Origin: Ailurus styani
Lineage: Eukaryota; Chordata; Mammalia; Carnivora; Ailuridae
DNA length: 64,000 nucleotides
Reading direction: 5' to 3'
Assembly: GCA_002007465.1 (NCBI GenBank)
Contig: LNAC01000032.1
Location: 10,498,594-10,562,593, forward strand
A program made the position numbers and the translations under genes. This document shows, in pieces, positions 46,608-57,194 of this stretch. Every line of letters starts with the position of its first letter. Positions within the stretch are counted from its first letter, which is position 1. Below the pieces are notes generated by a model, which did no database searches, had not been told where the DNA came from, and saw only the letters and a program-made list of their open reading frames with translations.

Positions 46608-47409
46608 TATCTAGGTTAAAATCTAATTTCTGGTTTCTTTTAAAAGCCCTCAAATCTGGCTTCCCTGGGCCCACAATCCTACATGGCAAAAATGATTATA
46701 GTTGAATGGGAAACCCTTCTTTTAGGTTAGGCACATACCCTCCAGTTTACCAATAGTCCCATTTCCTGCTGTATCTCCACATTGAGACCCAGTGTTAGTT
46801 GCCATTCACCATGCTTTCATTGCTGTTCTTACTACAGTAGAGAAATATTTTTGTCACGTCTTTTACCAAAAGTGAGAAAATGAAAGACATTTTTCAAGAA
46901 AAAATGGGAGAAAGCATACATCTTTAACAGAAATAAAAAATATTCCTTTCGATTTAATATATTGTGTGTGGGGGGAATGTACCTGCATCAAAAGATTACC
47001 ATTTAACCCTCCTTAATCATATAGTTTCTTCATTTGAGTTTGGGAACCCTGCTATATATATTGGGAAGCTATTTAAAAAACTATCTAAGGAGCGAAATGA
47101 TCAGATTCACCTTTTAGAGTACTCTAGCAGCATGTAAAAACTGGTTAAGAGGGGAATTGCTGGGGGAAAGAACATCTGTTACAGAAGAGTGAAATGGTCT
47201 CAAGAAGGGGTGATAAAACCCTGAACTGGCATGTTTACAGTGGAAAGAAGAGGAAAAGGCTGATTCAAAGAATTGTTAGAATCTAATCGCTATTAGAGAA
47301 TGACTAGATTTCAGGAATGATTGACTGGATGTGTGGTAATACCATTCACCCAGCTAGGGAATTCACAGGTTTTAAAAGTACTGGGTAAAGATGAGGTAAT
47401 ACAGCATTA
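46608..47409. other. Intron 1, mostly unassigned
   Basis: Around 47080-47360 there may be a decayed LINE-like repeat (AGCGAAATGATCAGATTCACC). Nothing coding. Confidence 0.4.
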
Positions 47410-47417
47410 CTCTATAG

Positions 47418-49958
47418 TAGAAACAGAGAAACTACAGTCCATTTCCTATTTTTCTATAGCCCAAGGGTGAGACAGTTTTACATTTGTAAATAGTTGAATA
47501 AAATCAAAAGAGAAATATACTTCATGATGTGAAAATTATATGAAATTCAAACTTTAGTGTTCATTAACAAAGTTTTACTGGGGGGCACCTGGGTGGCTCA
47601 GTGGGTTAAAGCCTCTCCCTTTGGCTCAGGTCATGATCTCAGGGTCCTGGGATAGAGCCCCACATCGGGCTCTCTGCCCGGCAGGGAGCCTGCTTCCTCC
47701 TCTCTCTGCCTGCCTCTCTGCCTACTTGTGATCTCTCTCTCTCTCTCTCTGTGTCAAATAAATAAAATCTTAAAAAAAATTAAAAAAAAAAACAAACATA
47801 AGGTTTTACTGGAACACAACTCACTCCTTTATTTATTCTTTATACCTGTATTCATGTTATGATGGCAGAGTTGAGTAGGCAGACAGAAACCATACGTAGC
47901 ACTTTCATTAGTTTACATTGCTGTTTGAGGTACTACAAATTAACAGTGGCACAGATATGGCTGTCCCTTGTTTCAAGTGCCAAGTGCATTGTCATATCAT
48001 GACATCTCATTTTAATCGTTAAGTTAAAATAGGAACCATATACTTCAAATGTCCTGCTTTTAAGGCATTTTAAGTGATGTGTGGATTATTTTGTTATTGA
48101 TTTAGATAGCAAACCAATGTATCATGCAATGATATTATAGCTATGCTAGAAAAAGACTACACTGTATTACCAGACTAAGCATTCATCATATTCACAATTC
48201 ATAGGAAAGAAATTGTCAGAGAAATTAGAAAATATAAAACACAGTAGCTCATGACAGCCTAATTTCTTTACAAAAATAAAAAATGAAAATGAATCTACAA
48301 AGTAAGTTTCTGAGTGGCTCACTTATTAACTAAGCAAGGAAAGCTGTTTACTCATGGTGAGCTGAACTGTGTTTTGAATACAACAATCAAAGAAATATTT
48401 CCGGGGGAGAAGGGTAGGAGATTGTTTGAGAATAGCCTTTCTACAATGATAGCTACCTGAAGAGGTAAGGACATTGGGAGCAATATCAATATTTAACTAA
48501 AAAACAAGGCACATGATTTTGAAAGATTTTCACTAGTTTTTGATGAGTTGACAGACATTAGTGATACTGCTTAATGTTATTTTTGGAACACTGATGCTGA
48601 GCATGATGCAACTAAAGAATTAGCCTCTATGAAGAGTCTGCATAGAATAACAATAGGCAAGTTTATTTTCAAAGTTGAGAACATAAATTAATGCAGTACA
48701 ACCTGAAGTGGAATCTGCTGAGATGTGTTACAACTGATGGTGATAAAAATGTGACAAATAAAAAAAGGCTTAGCTGAACAAACTTACAAAGTTTGTGAAA
48801 TGTAAGGTATTTAAAACCTACGGTTCTTCATTATATTATTCATCAGCAGGCATTTTATGAAGAAAATATCTTAAACCATCATGTATTATTGAACCAGTAG
48901 TATCAAATTCATTCACTCTCACAGACACAAGCATCATCAGTTCTGTGTACTTTGATAAGCAGAAGCTGAATACCCTGACTTGCCTCATCACACACAGTTT
49001 AATGGCTTAGTAATGAATGAGAGAATTTTATTGTGATTTTTTAGCTCAAAGGTGAGATGAAATTTCTGGGAGAAAAAAATCAAAAAGAAAAGCCTTTAAC
49101 CACTAACATCAAACAATGAATACCTCTGGAAATTAGATTTGCTGCAGATTTGATGTTTCCTAGAATCTGACCTGAAAAATCAAGGCAATATAGTGCTTAT
49201 ATGAGAAACTTCAACTATGTTAAGTCATTTGACAACACTGTTGGAAACAAATAACCAACAATCTGTTACATACACTTCCTATGTAGTCAAAATAAGATCT
49301 CCATGCATACACTTATTTGCAACAGATACGTTTTCCAAGCTCAAGCTATGGTTACAGCAGGGGTTTTCAGACCTCATTTCAAATGCAAAAAAACTTCTAT
49401 ACATCAAAATACACTTAACTTAGCAACTGAGGAGCTTCTACCTTTCTGTTGCAAGTGGTTAATCTGCAATGTAGTAGCATGCTAAACAGCAAATATTAAG
49501 ATAAAAAGAATCTAAAAGAATTCTATAAATTCCTTTCATAGAAATGAATATGCTCATTAATAAAATCATATGCTCATGTCTAATAGCAGTATTTGGCAGT
49601 ATCTATATGTGAAAACATGTTTCAAAGACAAAATCCATTTAATCACATTACAGATCTGCATTAACAAATGAACATCTGGATCAGTTCTGATGATAGGGTA
49701 ACTCTGAATCCCAATTAAGTGAAATGCTATCTGAAAAACAGAATTATAATATTTTCATTAGTAGATCTGTATTGCAATAACTTATGTTCACTTAATGTCA
49801 TATTTTGAATTCAGTCAGCAAAATATTTGTGGACATTTGTTTTCTCTCATCATATATTTCTCTCTTATGTATATAATATCTTTGTTTTTGCTTCATGGAC
49901 TGCAAAGCCTAAAATATTTAGGATCTGGCCCTTTATGTAAAAAGTCTGCAAACCTATG
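47418..49958 (+). mobile_element. Full-length fossil hAT transposon with transposase relic
   Basis: The ends are imperfect inverted repeats (TAGAAACAGAGAAACTAC and GTCTGCAAACCTATG). Each is flanked by the 8-bp word CTCTATAG (47410-47417, 49959-49966), the length hAT elements duplicate. Subterminal blocks (GTTTTACTGGAACACAACTC, ATGGCAGAGTTGAGTAGG at left, GCAAAGCCTAAAATATTTAG at right) are those of a common mammalian hAT family. Between them the plus strand shows broken transposase text: NLKWNLLRCVTTDG at 48700, IHQQAFYEENI near 48840, and a leucine-rich block near 49050. Stops abound, so it is dead. A SINE lies inside at 47582-47799. Subfamily not named. Confidence 0.85.
47582..47799 (+). mobile_element. 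CAN-SINE nested in the hAT element
   Basis: AAAGTTTTACTGG (47569-47581) and AAGGTTTTACTGG (47800-47812); one mismatch. Confidence 0.95.
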
Positions 49959-49966
49959 CTCTATAG

Positions 49967-50134
49967 CGATGCTATTGAAAGTGCAACATCATCTGCCAAT
50001 GTCTTGACAATGCAAATTCTCAACCCACCCAACACCTACAGAATCAAATTTCTGAGGGTGGGCCTGGTAATTTTTTTTTTTTTTTTAACAAATGCTACAT
50101 GATTCTTAAGCAAGCTAGAGTCTAAGAATCACTG
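49967..50134 (-). mobile_element. MER20 next to the hAT element
   Basis: Reverse MER20: TATTGAAAGTGCAACATCATC, ATGCAAATTCTCAACCC, AATCAAATTTCTGAGGGTGG and TAAGAATCACTG at the end. It is flanked by CTCTATAG (left) and CTCTAAAT (right), six of eight bases alike. A T run (50072-50087) has expanded inside. Confidence 0.75.
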
Positions 50135-50144
50135 CTCTAAATCA

Positions 50145-50330
50145 GAATTTTGGAGACTTAGTTCTCTCCCCCTGCATAATTTGATTCTTTGAATCAGTAA
50201 AATGGGGATAGTGTCACCTACTTCATAGAACTGTTGAAAAGATTAAAATTAAATTTTAAAAATATGAAATATTATAAAGCGTAACATAACTGACATCAAT
50301 AATTCTTATTAAATGATGATAAATGGTAAT
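50145..50330 (+). mobile_element. MIR SINE, 3' half
   Basis: GAATCAGTAAAATGGGGATAG, CACCTACTTCATAGAACTG and TTGAAAAGATTAAA match MIR order. Confidence 0.72.
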
Positions 50331-50790
50331 TATTAATTCACTGGTGTAGTAAAAAAAAAAACCCTTGTACCAGCCCATGAGACATGATTATTAAATTTTT
50401 AGGAACTTTATGAAGCAATTATTAAAACAGCCATTACTAAAAATTAAATTGTATAAGCCTATATGTTATGTTTAAAAAAAGGTATTGATACTCAAAACTC
50501 ATTACTACTTAATTATTTTACTACATTTTGCTATTATCTGTATCTATATGGTGGATCTACTATATAACAGTGTGGGGCAGCTCATCTCTTCCTAACTATG
50601 CATTCACAGGATATCAACAATCACCACAAATCAGGGCTTTTTTGGAAAACGGCTTTTCGTTAAACACTAGCCATCACACCTCTTGTTAACCATCATTAAA
50701 AATTGCACCATGAATTTGGTTTTGAACTGAATGAGTTTCAATTAACTATGCATGTAGAAATATTTAATTATCTCCTAGATAAAAAGATAC
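50331..50790. other. Intron 1, unassigned
   Basis: AT-rich; nothing recognised. Confidence 0.5.
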
Positions 50791-50794
50791 CCCA

Positions 50795-51035
50795 TACATA
50801 TATATGTACCTATATATAGTCCATACATGTATTATATAAAGTGCCTACATATAGCTCATACATTATACATAGTGCCTACATATTATATACAACATACACA
50901 GTAACCTATATTATTAATATATATGCCTACGTATACTATATACATAGTATATGCATGCCTATACTAACTATAATAAACAAGTATATGGAGGCATATATGT
51001 TTAATAATATATATACACATATATAGTATATGTAG
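50795..51035 (+). repeat. Degenerate tandem repeat, TATATAGTGCCTACATA-like unit
   Basis: Repeated words AGTGCCTACATAT, AGCTCATACATTATACAT and ATATGCCTACGTATACTATA with irregular spacing. The 61-codon frame across it is low-complexity. Confidence 0.8.
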
Positions 51036-52045
51036 GGACTAACAGCATATAGATAGCAGTTGAAGTCATAAATATGGACAAAATTAAGCAAAAACAGCCT
51101 TTAGAGCAGAGGACAGATAAGGAGCTCATATGGAAAAATTCATTTTGTGTACAAAAAGTTATAAAGACTTTAGAGTTTGTAAGCTCAATTTAACCACTTC
51201 CATTTATCACTATCCTAATTCTCACTTTTAACTCCTAGAATGGTTCTAGCAACAAAAGTTTTATAAATAGACATACTGAGAGAATGACATTACTCTGCAA
51301 TTTGAATACAGCATTCGTATCTTAGACAGTATGAGTAATGGTATTTTAGGCCATCTAGTTAGACAAAACTAACAGGTTGTTTCAAACCCTGAAGTGCTAC
51401 CTCAAGTAGACATTACTTTTTAAACTCTAAAGAAAAACGAATTATATAAGGATGATTATGGCATATTTAAGACGATGATATTGAATATATTTCAAAGTTC
51501 AGTTTCAAGGAATCATAGAATTTTATAACCAAAATAGACTTCATAACCTACTGATAGTTTCATTTATTATTGCTCTTCTCTCCACAAGAACTGTTTGCCA
51601 AGTTAAATGCCTAGGAAAGTATAAATTAAGTGTTATCTGAACATGTGATTATCTAATAGTATAACAGGAAGTTCTCAAAGATGTGGATCTTCCTCCCTCT
51701 CCATTCCTCCTGATGTTTGAGTATTAAAAATTAAGGTAATTCTTATGGTCACTGCTGGTGTCACCAATAACGCCAGAATTGCCAAGTTCAAATTCAGGTG
51801 ATCTGGAATCTCTGAAGAGGGAAACTACACTATTTTCCCCAAAAGCACCCAGAAGCTCCAACATTCTATTGTGAAAGTTAAAACTCGACAGTTCTCAAAA
51901 TGAATTAGGGCTATTATAACTTTCCATATAGTAGTAGTACTAGAGACTTCAAAATATGACTCTACCACAGATAGTGAATTTAACCCTTTGCCCATAAGAA
52001 AAAAAAATAAGGTATATGGGACACAGATATAATGCCAACATAAGA
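51036..52045. other. Intron 1, unassigned
   Basis: AT-rich; nothing recognised. Confidence 0.5.
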
Positions 52046-52057
52046 AAAACTGTTGAG

Positions 52058-52229
52058 GCTGCGTGGGTGGCTCAGTGGGTTAAAGCCTCTGCCTTCCGCT
52101 CAGGCCATGATCTTGGGGTCCTGGGATGCCTGCTTCCTCCTCTCTCTGCCTGCCTCTCTGCCTACTTGTGATCTCTCTCTCTCTCTCTGTGTCAAATAAA
52201 TAAATAAATAAACAAACAAATAAACAAAC
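52058..52229 (+). mobile_element. CAN-SINE with internal deletion
   Basis: AAACTGTTGAG at 52047-52057 and 52230-52240. After GGTCCTGGGAT it jumps to GCCTGCTTCC, missing about 40 bp of the usual body. Tail of (AAAT/AAAC)n. Confidence 0.95.
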
Positions 52230-52558
52230 AAACTGTTGAGCTAGTCAATCTGTCATCTATGCTCTTTTAAAATAATAAATTTTAGTGATTACCACTTTAC
52301 AAAAAAAATTGTATCACTCTAATTCACAAAAAACAAGTACTATTTTTTACACTTATCTGTGAAACCATTCCTGGACTTAAAAATACAAGAGGGGAAAAAA
52401 GATTTCTCTATGAAGCTAATATATATTTATAGAGAAAAACAAAACTCCAGGAATTAAGAGTATAGTAAGAAGCATAAATATAATTAGAGAAACCCCAAAT
52501 TCACAAAAACTAATAGTAAATAAAAAGTGATAAAACCATTCATCAGTAACGAGTATAC

Positions 52559-52609
52559 TTTAGATAAAATGCCATGTAAAATTTATTTTAGATAAAATGC
52601 CATGTAAAA
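52559..52609 (+). repeat. 28-bp period tandem duplication
   Basis: TTTAGATAAAATGCCATGTA plus AAA at 52559-52581 is repeated at 52587-52609. Confidence 0.93.
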
Positions 52610-52979
52610 CCATTTCTAAGCTCACTCTGTATAACTGATATTACAAGCATAAAAAGTATACTATACTAAGACATGATGACATAAAAAATGGAATGTCAAA
52701 GAAATGTGAAGCACTATGGTGAGATTACAAATTATCCTCAGGCAAGAAAATATCATGTGTCATTCCATGTAAAGTCCAACGTTTTAAAAATGTTTAGAGA
52801 AACCTATGCTTATTTACATACCTTTAAATAGGTCAAGGGATATAGCATGAATACAGTGAATTTTTAGTTCCACTTACTCATTACTCAGCCTCTACAACTG
52901 ACCTCTATATGTACTATACCTTTTAAAGCTGCTTTTTAGAAAATATCCTGGGTAGTATCCTAATCAAACCACATCAACG

Positions 52980-53290
52980 CAGATCCTTTTCTCAGTCCTT
53001 ACCACTCTGTTCTGAAGCAACGGACTGACCATTCAGTCTTTAATGAAACTAGCCACAGGCCAATTCTAATCTTTCTCTCCTACCTACTTCTCTTTCAGTG
53101 TCAACCCATTCCATTCTTCTTCCCCAGCAATGGGTCATTCCTCAAGATTCTCAACCTTGGACAAATTGTCTTCTCTCTTTTGCCTCTCAGCCTCCAACCT
53201 AACTTGAAATATTATCTCACAATATTTATGGATAACTTCTAGATCTCTATTCAAAGCCTCTCTTAAAAGTTAAAATAACTGTTTGTTAAA
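52980..53290 (+). mobile_element. L2 LINE ORF2 fragment (probable)
   Basis: CTTTTCTCAGTCCTTACCAC, TCTCCTACCTACTTCTCTTTC and CCCAGCAATGGGTCATTCCTC resemble the L2 coding region. Decayed. Confidence 0.5.
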
Positions 53291-53310
53291 TATTTTTTTA
53301 CCTAGTTTCA

Positions 53311-53380
53311 GTCAGTCAACAAATGTTTATTTTACTGCATGGCTACTATGTGCCAGACACTGACATTAAAAATGTATTCA
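53311..53380 (-). mobile_element. LINE 3' end (L2/CR1-like)
   Basis: GTCAACAAATGTTTATTTTAC and CTACTATGTGCCAGACACTG are the classic antisense LINE end. Confidence 0.65.
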
Positions 53381-53394
53381 AAACCCAATGAGAG

Positions 53395-53593
53395 GGGCGC
53401 CTGGGTGGCCCGGTGGGTTAAAGCCTCTGCTTCCGCTCAGGTCATGATCTCAGGGTCCTGGCACTGAGCCACGCATGGGCTCTCTGCTCAGCAGGGAGCC
53501 TCCTTCCTCCTCTCTCTGCCTGCCTCTCAGTCTACTTGTGATCTGATCTCTCTCTCTCTCTCTCTGTCAAATAAATAAAATCTTAAAAAAAAA
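53395..53593 (+). mobile_element. CAN-SINE
   Basis: AAAACCCAATGAGAG (53380-53394) and AAAACCTAACGAGAG (53594-53608); two mismatches, so somewhat diverged. Confidence 0.95.
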
Positions 53594-53611
53594 AAAACCT
53601 AACGAGAGTTA

Positions 53612-54278
53612 TTCCCATTGCCACAGCCTAGTTCTGGTTGGTAAATATTTTCATCCAAACTGCAACAACCACCTTCTGAAGTGTTCTCTATTTTCTCATC
53701 TAACCCATCCTTCAATCAAGTAACAGATTAATTTTCTAAACCACAGATGTGATCCATCACTCAACTACATAAAAATGTTTCACAGTCCCTCAATAGACAA
53801 GTCAAAGTCCAAAAAACCTCAACTTGGCATTTAAGGTCCTCCATTATCTGGTCTTTACCTATAAATACTTTTTCTTCTCTGTCACCCACTTTTACCTTAC
53901 CTTTTGCTCCAGCCAAACATGGCTATTTAATCATATCCTGAAACTCCTTGAGTGTTCTCTATCTCTATATCTTCATTTGTGCCATTTCTCTCCTGCTAAC
54001 CCCCATCCTAACAGTCTCCATTCACTTTTACTTTTCAAAACCTTAACCAACCCTTGGTTCAAATAACATCATTCTTCTAAAACCTTCTCTCCATGCCCTG
54101 AATCTATCATACATGTAAAGGTCCTTTATATCACTTATACTTTATTTCTATTATAGCTATCTGTGTACCTATCATATCATTCCTATTAAGGTTATATACA
54201 ACTTAAAGTATGAATGTGTTATTCATCTCTGTTCTCTCAAAATTCATTCTATATGGCTGATATTCAATAAATATTAAG
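53612..54278 (+). mobile_element. L2 LINE, 3' ORF2 and 3'UTR
   Basis: GATGTGATCCATCACTCAAC, AAGTCAAAGTCCAAAAAACC, TTGGCATTTAAGGTCCTCC, ATTATCTGGTCTTTACCTA, CTCCAGCCAAACATGGC and TGATATTCAATAAATATT are in L2 order. An 80-codon frame at 53824-54066 is part of it. Confidence 0.85.
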
Positions 54279-54780
54279 TATATACTGAATTTATAATAAA
54301 ATATATATTATAGCCATAGCCCATAAGACTATATAGGAAGTTTTCTTCACTTTCTTACAGAGAGAAATCACTGCCATGAGAATATTTTTTTAAGTCACCT
54401 TATTTATTTCTTGGAAAGACTTTAAAAAGTGGTTTTTTCCCCTACCATCAGTCAGGGTACCTCTTATGTATGTATCAACTGTTATAACTTCCTTGGCTCA
54501 AAACATGCATATACCTAGTGGTCACACACTAAACCACCTTACCATGGAAGAGAGCAGTGCAGAAGAAAATGGTTTGCCTGGAGGCTATCCCAAAACCCAT
54601 ACGTCTGAAACAACCCAACTTTCTTTTTATTTCTTTATTTTAGCAAGAAGACAACTCATAGTATAATTATACTTCTCTGTTCCCAATTCCTCCAAACCTC
54701 CATAATATCTACCAACCCGAATGTTCAGAGCCAATACTTTCAGAATCATAAATTGAAAATAAGAGGTAAGTTTTAAGTTC
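54279..54780. other. Intron 1, unassigned
   Basis: Nothing recognised; the 66-codon frame at 54466-54666 has no support. Confidence 0.5.
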
Positions 54781-54789
54781 AACAGTGAA

Positions 54790-54975
54790 TTCACCAAAGA
54801 TTTATTGAATATCTACTGTGCGGAAAGCCACACAAAAATTAATAAGACATAATTTACATCTTCTGGAACTCATGACGAAATGCACAACACACACACATAA
54901 ACAACTCCATTATAAGGCAGATTATGTAAGTGCTAAAAAGCCTCCAACAAGGTACAGAGTGCTATGAGGGGACTG
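54790..54975 (-). mobile_element. LINE 3' end (L2/CR1-like)
   Basis: AAGATTTATTGAATATCTACT then TACAGAGTGCTATGAGGGGAC in the order of the common mammalian repeat. Confidence 0.55.
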
Positions 54976-56289
54976 ATTTAATCAAAGAGTATCTGAGAAG
55001 CTTCAAATGAGAGATGGGTTTCTATCTGACCATTCTTTGAAATCAAGCAATAACATTCAAGATTTTGAAGATTATTTTTAATAATTTTAAGTATTTTTAT
55101 TCATAAGTATTGTAACAGAATTGAATTTCTTCTACTGAAAAGATTCTGACTCAACATATAAGTTAAAATTTTATTTAAATGGATTTTTTAGCTCACCTTG
55201 AAATATGGGTAAATCTATTTTACAGGCCAAACTTGTGGCCTATAATTCAGGAGAAAATTTTTCTATGTTCAAGGAAAATTCACAATGTGTCCAATAATCT
55301 GAATTACTACTTATTTAAAATTCTACTCCTAGAGAAAAGCTAGGTACATATGGGTCACCCAATTTTCCATAAATTTGTTCACCATACCAATAGTACATTA
55401 AAAGAGGGGGGGGGGACTGAACTGAAAATAAAATCCAGGGCCATAGATCCATTTTTCATTCATACCACCTCCTCCTGCAACACTAGCCTCTTCCCAATAT
55501 ATGGCCAAAGGTCTGAAACAGAGCTTGGAGCATCTGCTTTTCCAGTAAGCTCCAACGACACCATTTCTAGATTTAGACACTTCCTTGAAGATTCTGAGTT
55601 GCCATGACTGAACTCTAGACGTGCTGAGCACTGTAGTGACAGATGAAAGAACCACACATTCATTTTAGGCTTAAAATAACTTGCACAGTAGGGGTGGGAA
55701 AAGTCCGAGTTGACAGATGCCAATGGAGCAAATTTTAAAAAGAGGAAATTATCATAGGAGTGGAAGCAAACCAGGAACATGTCGAAGTATGGTATTCCAA
55801 ATTGCTACTATTAAAAAATAATTCGTCTTTTGATCACAGAACTCATCAGACGTTTTTGTAATTACTGAACTTAACACTTCAGCACTGTGTTATGAAAAAA
55901 TTTTAAGATAAATTATATGTAGTTTTAGAAAATATATTTGCTTTTAAGTATCTCACTCAAAACAATTTCTTGAGATTAAGCATGCATACAAAGGAACTAA
56001 AATCAGATTATGTAGATTTAGGCAGGGGAAGCTGGGAAAGAATAACTAACATGTAAGTTCGGTAACATGTTACCGGGTGCGTTTCCTCCTACAGTAGACA
56101 GGCGAAGGAACCAAAAAAATGGGCTGAGCACAGGAATATTGCACCCTGTAGTCGCCCAACACGAATTCAACAGCTAGCGGTTCTATCCATCCTTCCTCAC
56201 GTTCCTCGTGGCCTCTGACAAATCGTCCTTTCAACCTATGAGGCTGTCCGTTCTCCCCCATCAAAAATAATTTCCATGCAGGTTGTACA
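54976..56289. other. Intron 1 just inside the promoter, unassigned
   Basis: 55430-55790 is less AT-rich and carries overlapping frames on both strands (85, 85 and 106 codons) with no recognisable protein. It could hold intronic regulatory sequence, but nothing specific is visible. 56050-56290 grades into the CpG island. Confidence 0.45.
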
Positions 56290-56804
56290 ATCGCCCTGAC
56301 AAACTACTTGCTCGCACCTCCCCGCCTCGGGAAGAGCAGTCCTCAAGATGGGGAAAGGTCGCCCTGACAGGGAAGTTACACGAAGTGGTCTCTCGCGCGG
56401 TCCGACCGAGCCTCCACACCAGCAGACGCCGGGGAAAAGAAGCGGGTGGCCTCCGGAGAAACGGGGATGGGGCAGAGGATGCTAGCCCGCGAGGCAGGCT
56501 CCGCGGTGCCCGGGCACCGGCTCGGGCAGGAAGAATGGAGGAGGGGAGGCGCGGCCGCGAGATGCCAGAGAGCCGGGCGGCGGTCCGGCCCCGCGGCCCG
56601 ACCCCACCCCGCGCTCGGGACCCTCCCAGCTCCGGGACCGGCGTGCGTTCCGCGTGCGCCGACTCTCCCCGGAGGAAGAGCCACTGTATTACACTCGTGG
56701 ATTTGAGAAATCCGGCAACTTTGCGCGAGAAATGCTTCCCACCCTGCAACACGCCGAGAAAGAGAAAAATGTCAGGCGATGACGGGGGAGGAAGGATGAC
56801 TTAC

Positions 56805-56808
56805 CCAT
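56805..56808 (-). CDS. RAP1GDS1: RAP1GDS1 exon 1 coding part (start codon plus one base)
   Basis: On the minus strand the sequence reads GGGAGAAACATGG followed at once by GTAAGTCATCC. The ATG is at 56808-56806, the fourth coding base G at 56805, and the donor GTAAGT occupies 56804-56799, a perfect consensus. The start context is strong (A at -3, G at +4). Exon 2 begins CAGATAAT, so joining gives ATG GCA GAT AAT, Met-Ala-Asp-Asn, which is the SmgGDS N-terminus as I know it. No other ATG occurs on the minus strand between 57074 and 56808, which supports this start. The product is a cytosolic armadillo-repeat protein that binds small GTPases with polybasic tails (RhoA, RhoC, Rap1, K-Ras) and acts as exchange factor and prenylation chaperone. 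The exon was placed by phase and motif, not by transcript evidence. Confidence 0.88.
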
Positions 56809-57077
56809 GTTTCTCCCAGAGGGTGAGGAGCCAGCAGGGCGAGGCGAAGGTCTCTGGTGCGGGCGGCGCGGCGCTGTGTCCTCCCTCTACCTCTGTCTCT
56901 CCCGCAGCCAGGGAGGGACCCGCGGGGGGCGGCCGCCAGGGAGGAGCAGCTGCTGCTGCTGCTGCTGCTGCAGGCGGCGCGGCCGCGGCGGGGACGANGG
57001 GCGGGCGGGCGACGGGGACGCCGAGCCGCCGGCCCCAACTCGCGGCCCGGGAGGGCCCCGCCCTCTCCACGGAGCAT
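56809..57077 (-). other. RAP1GDS1: RAP1GDS1 5'UTR (approximate)
   Basis: This GC-rich leader lies upstream of the start codon and its outer limit is not known. It contains an (AGC)7 tract on the sense strand (56949-56969 region) and one ambiguous base at 56998. There is no ATG inside it until 57077. An ATG there opens a frame of about 100 codons that passes through the AGC tract as poly-Ser and overlaps the true start out of frame. Whether it is transcribed depends on where transcription begins. Confidence 0.6.
56949..56972 (-). repeat. (AGC/CAG)n tract in RAP1GDS1 5'UTR
   Basis: Seven uninterrupted GCT units on the plus strand (56949-56969) followed by GCAGG; on the sense strand this is a CAG/AGC trinucleotide run. 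It lies about 140 nt upstream of the start codon, inside the predicted first exon. Confidence 0.9.
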
Positions 57078-57180
57078 GCTCAGTGCCGCCACCCCTTTTG
57101 CCCCCACCCCCCTCCCGAGGCAAGTGAATCTGAGCGTGCGGGTGGGCGTGTTTGCGGACCAGCTGCAGCCGCCGCGGAGC

Positions 57181-57194
57181 AGCTTGATGGCGAC
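57181..57194 (+). promoter_or_regulatory. YY1-like ATGGCG motif on the strand opposite the gene
   Basis: AGCTTGATGGCGACC resembles the YY1 element AANATGGCGGC, which is often found just downstream of start sites in the direction of transcription. Here it points away from RAP1GDS1, as would fit a divergent transcript. It is a motif match by eye with one or two departures. Confidence 0.3.

Larger units (their letters stand above)
1..57077 (-). other. RAP1GDS1: RAP1GDS1 gene, 5' portion (exons 1-2, intron 1, part of intron 2)
   Basis: The gene is read right to left. Exon 1 sits in the CpG island at about 56.8-57.1 kb, intron 1 spans 28485-56804, exon 2 is 28374-28484 and intron 2 continues past the left edge. 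The identification rests on exon 2, whose 37 residues I recognise as the start of SmgGDS, and on exon 1 supplying an ATG and donor in matching phase. The transcription start is not visible; 57077 is only the nearest upstream ATG and serves as a placeholder. A first intron of about 28 kb preceded by a very short coding exon fits a large, ubiquitously expressed gene with a CpG-island promoter. The remaining armadillo-repeat exons are outside the window. Confidence 0.9.
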
